From the NCBI RefSeq assembly GCF_002020355.1, contig NZ_MPZV01000006.1:1-39660 (forward strand): DNA of 39,660 nucleotides, written 5' to 3'. Both the position numbers and the translations under genes were made by a program. The number at the start of each line of letters is the position of its first letter. Within the stretch, counting starts at the first letter, position 1. Of the stretch, positions 37,474 through 39,660 are shown piece after piece. The notes below the pieces were generated by a model. That model saw nothing but the letters and a program-made list of their open reading frames with translations, was not told the DNA's origin and searched no databases. This DNA is from Thioclava sediminum (lineage in GTDB: Bacteria; Pseudomonadota; Alphaproteobacteria; Rhodobacterales; Rhodobacteraceae).

Positions 37474-37503
37474 TTTTGGTTTCTATGAAATTTCCCCAAC
37501 TCC
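37474..37503 (+). promoter_or_regulatory. Class A promoter-like element (copy 7), sigma factor 2
   Basis: Reads TTTTGG (37474-37479), 17 bases, CAACTCC (37497-37503). It lies 37 bases before the second sigma factor gene. Confidence 0.62.
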
Positions 37504-37540
37504 CTCTCAAGACAGAAAGACAGACAGAGGGACTGGGACG

Positions 37541-38350
37541 ATGGGTGCGAAATTTGACTACAAAGGATTCCAGGACGCGTGGGTGAAAGCCTACCGAGAG
37601 GATGGCGATGAGAACGCGTTTAAGCTGTTGCTCGATAGCGTTGAGCCGATCATTCGCGGCGAGGTTCGTCACGCAGCGAAAATCCATCCTCATATCGACC
37701 GAGACGATCTTTACTCAGAGGGTGTTGTCGGAGTTATGAATGCGCTCGAGAGGTTCGACCTGTCGAACGAAGCTTCATTCGGGACCTATGCCAGGTTTTG
37801 GATCCGCGAGCGTGTGCTGATGTTTGTGCATATGAACAAGTCAGCGACGTCAGCGAAGACAGGCGCGAAGGAGCGCTCGGCGAACCTGCGCGCCCATGCT
37901 CTCGTGTCGAGCTATGAGCATGCTGGTATGAGTAACTCCAAAGCAATCGAACAGACAGCTGGCGAGCTAGACACTACAGTGCAGCATGTTAGCTCGATCC
38001 TCGTGCGCGATGCAGGCATTGACGTCGCATCCGCTGATGACTACGGGCTTCTCGTTGTAGGCGGGTGCGCTGATGACAGTATGAGCACGATCTCACGCGA
38101 AGAGCTCGCTGAGCTCATTGAGAATGCGATCCAAGGACTCGCGAGAGGGCGTGCAAGCGAGAAGCGCAAGCAGTTTGCGCGAGATGTGATGTCTCGTGCG
38201 TTTGCAGATGAAGAGAAGGTCGTTCTCAGCACGATCGGCAACGAGCTTGGGGTCACAGGTCAGACGATCCGGAACTGCATTCGCGACGTGACAGAACTCG
38301 CGCGCAGAGATCTCGAGAGCCGCGGCCTCAGTCTAGATGATCTACTGTGA
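37541..38350 (+). CDS. Sigma-70 family RNA polymerase sigma factor 2
   Basis: A 269-aa protein. Region 2 is very clear at about residues 50-100: RDDLYSEGVVGVMNALERFD, then ASFGTYARFWIRERVLMFVH, with the aromatic and basic residues that melt the -10 element. A linker with NSKAIEQTAGELDTTVQHVS follows (region 3-like), and region 4 is at about 210-265 (LSTIGNELGVTGQTIRNCIR), ending LESRGLSLDDLL. It is paralogous to the factor at 33029 but has a better-preserved region 2. It has its own class A element, so autoregulation is possible. It and sigma 1 probably read the two promoter classes on this element. Confidence 0.9.
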   Translation: MGAKFDYKGFQDAWVKAYREDGDENAFKLLLDSVEPIIRGEVRHAAKIHPHIDRDDLYSEGVVGVMNALERFDLSNEASFGTYARFWIRERVLMFVHMNKSATSAKTGAKERSANLRAHALVSSYEHAGMSNSKAIEQTAGELDTTVQHVSSILVRDAGIDVASADDYGLLVVGGCADDSMSTISREELAELIENAIQGLARGRASEKRKQFARDVMSRAFADEEKVVLSTIGNELGVTGQTIRNCIRDVTELARRDLESRGLSLDDLL

Positions 38351-38365
38351 GTGGATTCCATAGAA

Positions 38366-38395
38366 TTACAGACAGCTGGCCCTGTTTGTCTGTAA
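38366..38395. terminator. Bidirectional terminator between sigma 2 and the helicase operon
   Basis: Perfect 9-bp arms TTACAGACA (38366-38374) and TGTCTGTAA (38387-38395) with a 12-base loop. It lies in the 46-base gap between convergent stops. T tracts are short on both sides. Confidence 0.6.
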
Positions 38396-38396
38396 C

Positions 38397-38567
38397 TCAG
38401 CTTGTTTCGTCGGAATCCGTATCGTCTTCGACTTTAGTAAGTCTCGGCTGATGCCGTTTCGTAAGACTGCGCAGTGTAACATCTAGCGGCGGACCAGTGC
38501 GCGCGAGCTTCTCATAGATCTCGCGGCCGGTCGCAAACCTTTGGTTGTCTGTCTTTTTGTCTTTCAT
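38397..38567 (-). CDS. 56-aa small protein, last gene of the helicase operon
   Basis: Starts MKDKKTDNQRFATGREIYEK and ends DTDSDETS. It has a basic front, a central LARTGPPLDVTLRSLTKRH segment and a highly acidic tail. The start lies 9 bases after the stop of the VRR-NUC gene, and GGAG lies about 13 bases upstream. It is followed by a dyad terminator. The consistent spacing and composition make it likely to be translated. No family recognised; a DNA-binding or nuclease-regulating role is only suggested by context. Confidence 0.6.
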   Translation of the reverse strand: MKDKKTDNQRFATGREIYEKLARTGPPLDVTLRSLTKRHQPRLTKVEDDTDSDETS

Positions 38568-38576
38568 GCTTTGAGT

Positions 38577-38918
38577 CTACTCCGCAGCTTGACGTATGGC
38601 CAGACATTCCTTGATCTGTAAAATCGCCTCATCAGGTGAACGTGCGACGATGTAGATCCCCCCTGCCCTCTCAACAGCCGCCTGAAATCGCTTCTGCACA
38701 TCTCGCTGCTTCCCTGTAGCGGTCTTGACCTCGATGCCGATCCAGAGTCCATAGAGAACGCCCTGGATGTCAGGCTGACCTGGTATTCCGAACCTGATCG
38801 TCCGCTTGCCGTCCATACTCTTGGCGACGCCTGTGTCAGCCGTCCAGAAGATCCCGTCAGGGTGAAACTCCTTGGAGAGCGCCAGTAGGATCCGCTTCTG
38901 GATCTCGCGCTCTTTCAT
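38577..38918 (-). CDS. VRR-NUC nuclease
   Basis: A 113-aa protein with the full VRR-NUC core. It has an N-terminal helix (KEREIQKRILLALSKEF), the catalytic PGQPDIQGV with its Asp, then IGIEVKTATGKQRDVQKRFQ with the E-x-K pair and conserved Gln, and a closing GGIYIVARSPDEAI. Stand-alone phage VRR-NUC enzymes are structure-specific or Holliday-junction nucleases in the PD-(D/E)XK fold. Its start overlaps the stop of the helicase gene (ATGA), so the two are probably a functional pair in resolving or repairing replicating DNA. Confidence 0.92.
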   Translation of the reverse strand: MKEREIQKRILLALSKEFHPDGIFWTADTGVAKSMDGKRTIRFGIPGQPDIQGVLYGLWIGIEVKTATGKQRDVQKRFQAAVERAGGIYIVARSPDEAILQIKECLAIRQAAE

Positions 38919-39660
38919 TGCAGCACCGCCGGAAGATCGAGTTTGAATCCATTTGCCGCGAGGTCAGCCCGGATTGCTTCGGCAGCTTCTCGATCTCCTC
39001 GATCCCACGCCTTCTCCATTCGCGACTTCATGATGTGCTTTGTCGCGTGCCTGGCGCTGTGCCTGTTCCTTGTGCCCGGCCGGCGGGCGACCTGCTCGAG
39101 TAGTGCCTTAAAGGTCTGTGCCTGCCCCTGCTCCCGTCGTGCTGCTTTTGCCTGTGCCGCGCGTGCAGCCTCGATCTCTGCTGCCTCGACGGCGCGCAGC
39201 TCGATAGCTTTGCGCTGCGAGATCCGCGGGTCTTTGCCGTTGTCGTGCCCGCATGTCGGACAAATCGCGGTGCCGCCTGGGAAAATGAAGAAGCACTCGT
39301 CGCAGGTCCGGATCGACAGTCTCTCTCCGCTCTCTGTCTGTCTGTCTGTGCTGACCTCTCCTCCATCGCTCCAGTCGCGCGCCTCTGTCAGCGTGCCGCA
39401 TCGGAGAGTGTTGCCAGCATGGTCATAGACGGTCCCATGCGCCTTCCCGTCAGCCGATCGAGCGACGCGGCCGAGCTGCTGGACCCAGAGCTGATCCGAC
39501 TTGGTCGGCCGCAGCGAGATGATGTTTCGGAGGTCTGGTAGATCAAACCCTGCCGAGACTTTGTCGACGCTTAGTAGTAGGCCGCCGGCCGCGAGGTGAG
39601 CTATCTTGCGATCGACATCTTCGTCGCTGTCCTGGCCGGTCAGAACCTCGGCCGGGAAGC
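38915..39660 (-). CDS. DEAD/DEAH-box helicase, C-terminal part (continues from position 1)
   Basis: C-terminal 222 residues of the helicase that starts at 777 (positions 39584-39660 duplicate 1-77). It contains the motif V region (LLLSVDKVSAGFDLP), motif VI-like LRPTKSDQLWVQQLGRVARS (QxxGRxxR) and a zinc ribbon, CDECFF then CPTCGHD, near residues 375-395 of the whole protein. A Lys/Arg/Ala-rich coiled coil leads to the end (GFKLDLPAVLQ). Zinc ribbons of this kind occur in phage SF2 helicases that work with VRR-NUC nucleases. Confidence 0.88.
   Translation of the reverse strand, partial: FPAEVLTGQDSDEDVDRKIAHLAAGGLLLSVDKVSAGFDLPDLRNIISLRPTKSDQLWVQQLGRVARSADGKAHGTVYDHAGNTLRCGTLTEARDWSDGGEVSTDRQTESGERLSIRTCDECFFIFPGGTAICPTCGHDNGKDPRISQRKAIELRAVEAAEIEAARAAQAKAARREQGQAQTFKALLEQVARRPGTRNRHSARHATKHIMKSRMEKAWDRGDREAAEAIRADLAANGFKLDLPAVLQ
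39584..39660. repeat. Terminal overlap, right copy (circular join)
   Basis: Identical to 1-77. The genome length after removing it is 39,583 bp. Confidence 0.95.

Overview
The window is a complete circular element. Bases 1-77 recur exactly at 39584-39660, the join expected from a k=77 de Bruijn assembly, so the true circle is about 39,583 bp. One gene (a helicase) crosses the join. The element is a phage-plasmid. It carries a full lambda-type head and siphovirus-type tail set with a lysis cassette. It also carries a plasmid backbone: a Rep_3 initiator with five iterons at exact 21-bp spacing and a DnaA box, a ParA plus ribbon-helix-helix partition pair, and a MobV-like relaxase with a structured oriT-like region. 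I see no integrase. The base composition (GC-rich by eye), GH108 endolysin, outer-membrane lipoprotein and heat-shock-like sigma factors suggest a Gram-negative host, probably an alphaproteobacterium. The host call is inference.

Layout. 38.4 kb through the join to 0.8 kb (-): helicase, VRR-NUC nuclease and a 56-aa protein. 0.86-3.0 kb (-): relaxase, oriT-like region, small protein. 3.1-5.9 kb (+): small proteins, then a RecE-like exonuclease and partner. 6.0-10.1 kb: accessory and lysogeny region with a DnaQ-like exonuclease, two paralogous XRE regulators around an inward-facing nucleotidyltransferase/MqsA-like pair, and hypothetical genes. 10.2-12.6 kb (+): partition and plasmid replication. 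12.7-33.0 kb (-): lysis, tail and head genes in reverse order, ending with terminase and a possible cos site. 33.0-34.7 kb (-): a sigma factor coupled to a zinc-ribbon membrane protein, then two membrane proteins. 34.8-35.65 kb: no convincing gene, but a dense array of GGGACA words next to a primase/helicase gene (35.7-37.2 kb, +), which looks like a lytic origin. 37.5-38.35 kb (+): a second, paralogous sigma factor.

The most striking feature is regulatory. Two families of repeated upstream elements cover the element. Class A (nine copies) reads TTTTGG, 16-18 bases, then a TAATTCC-like box. It precedes the early, regulatory and replication genes, including both sigma-factor operons. Class B (seven copies, all on the minus strand) reads CGCAGTTT, exactly 8 bases, then GGGACAGATATCC. 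It precedes lysis, tail, head, terminase and helicase genes. With two sigma factors encoded on the same element, this looks like a self-contained sigma cascade: class A for early genes and class B for late genes. The GGGACA word is shared by class B, by two class A spacers and by the putative lytic origin, so replication and late expression may be linked. The element therefore seems to have two replication modes (iteron plasmid and SF3-like lytic) and two routes of spread (virion and mobilisation).
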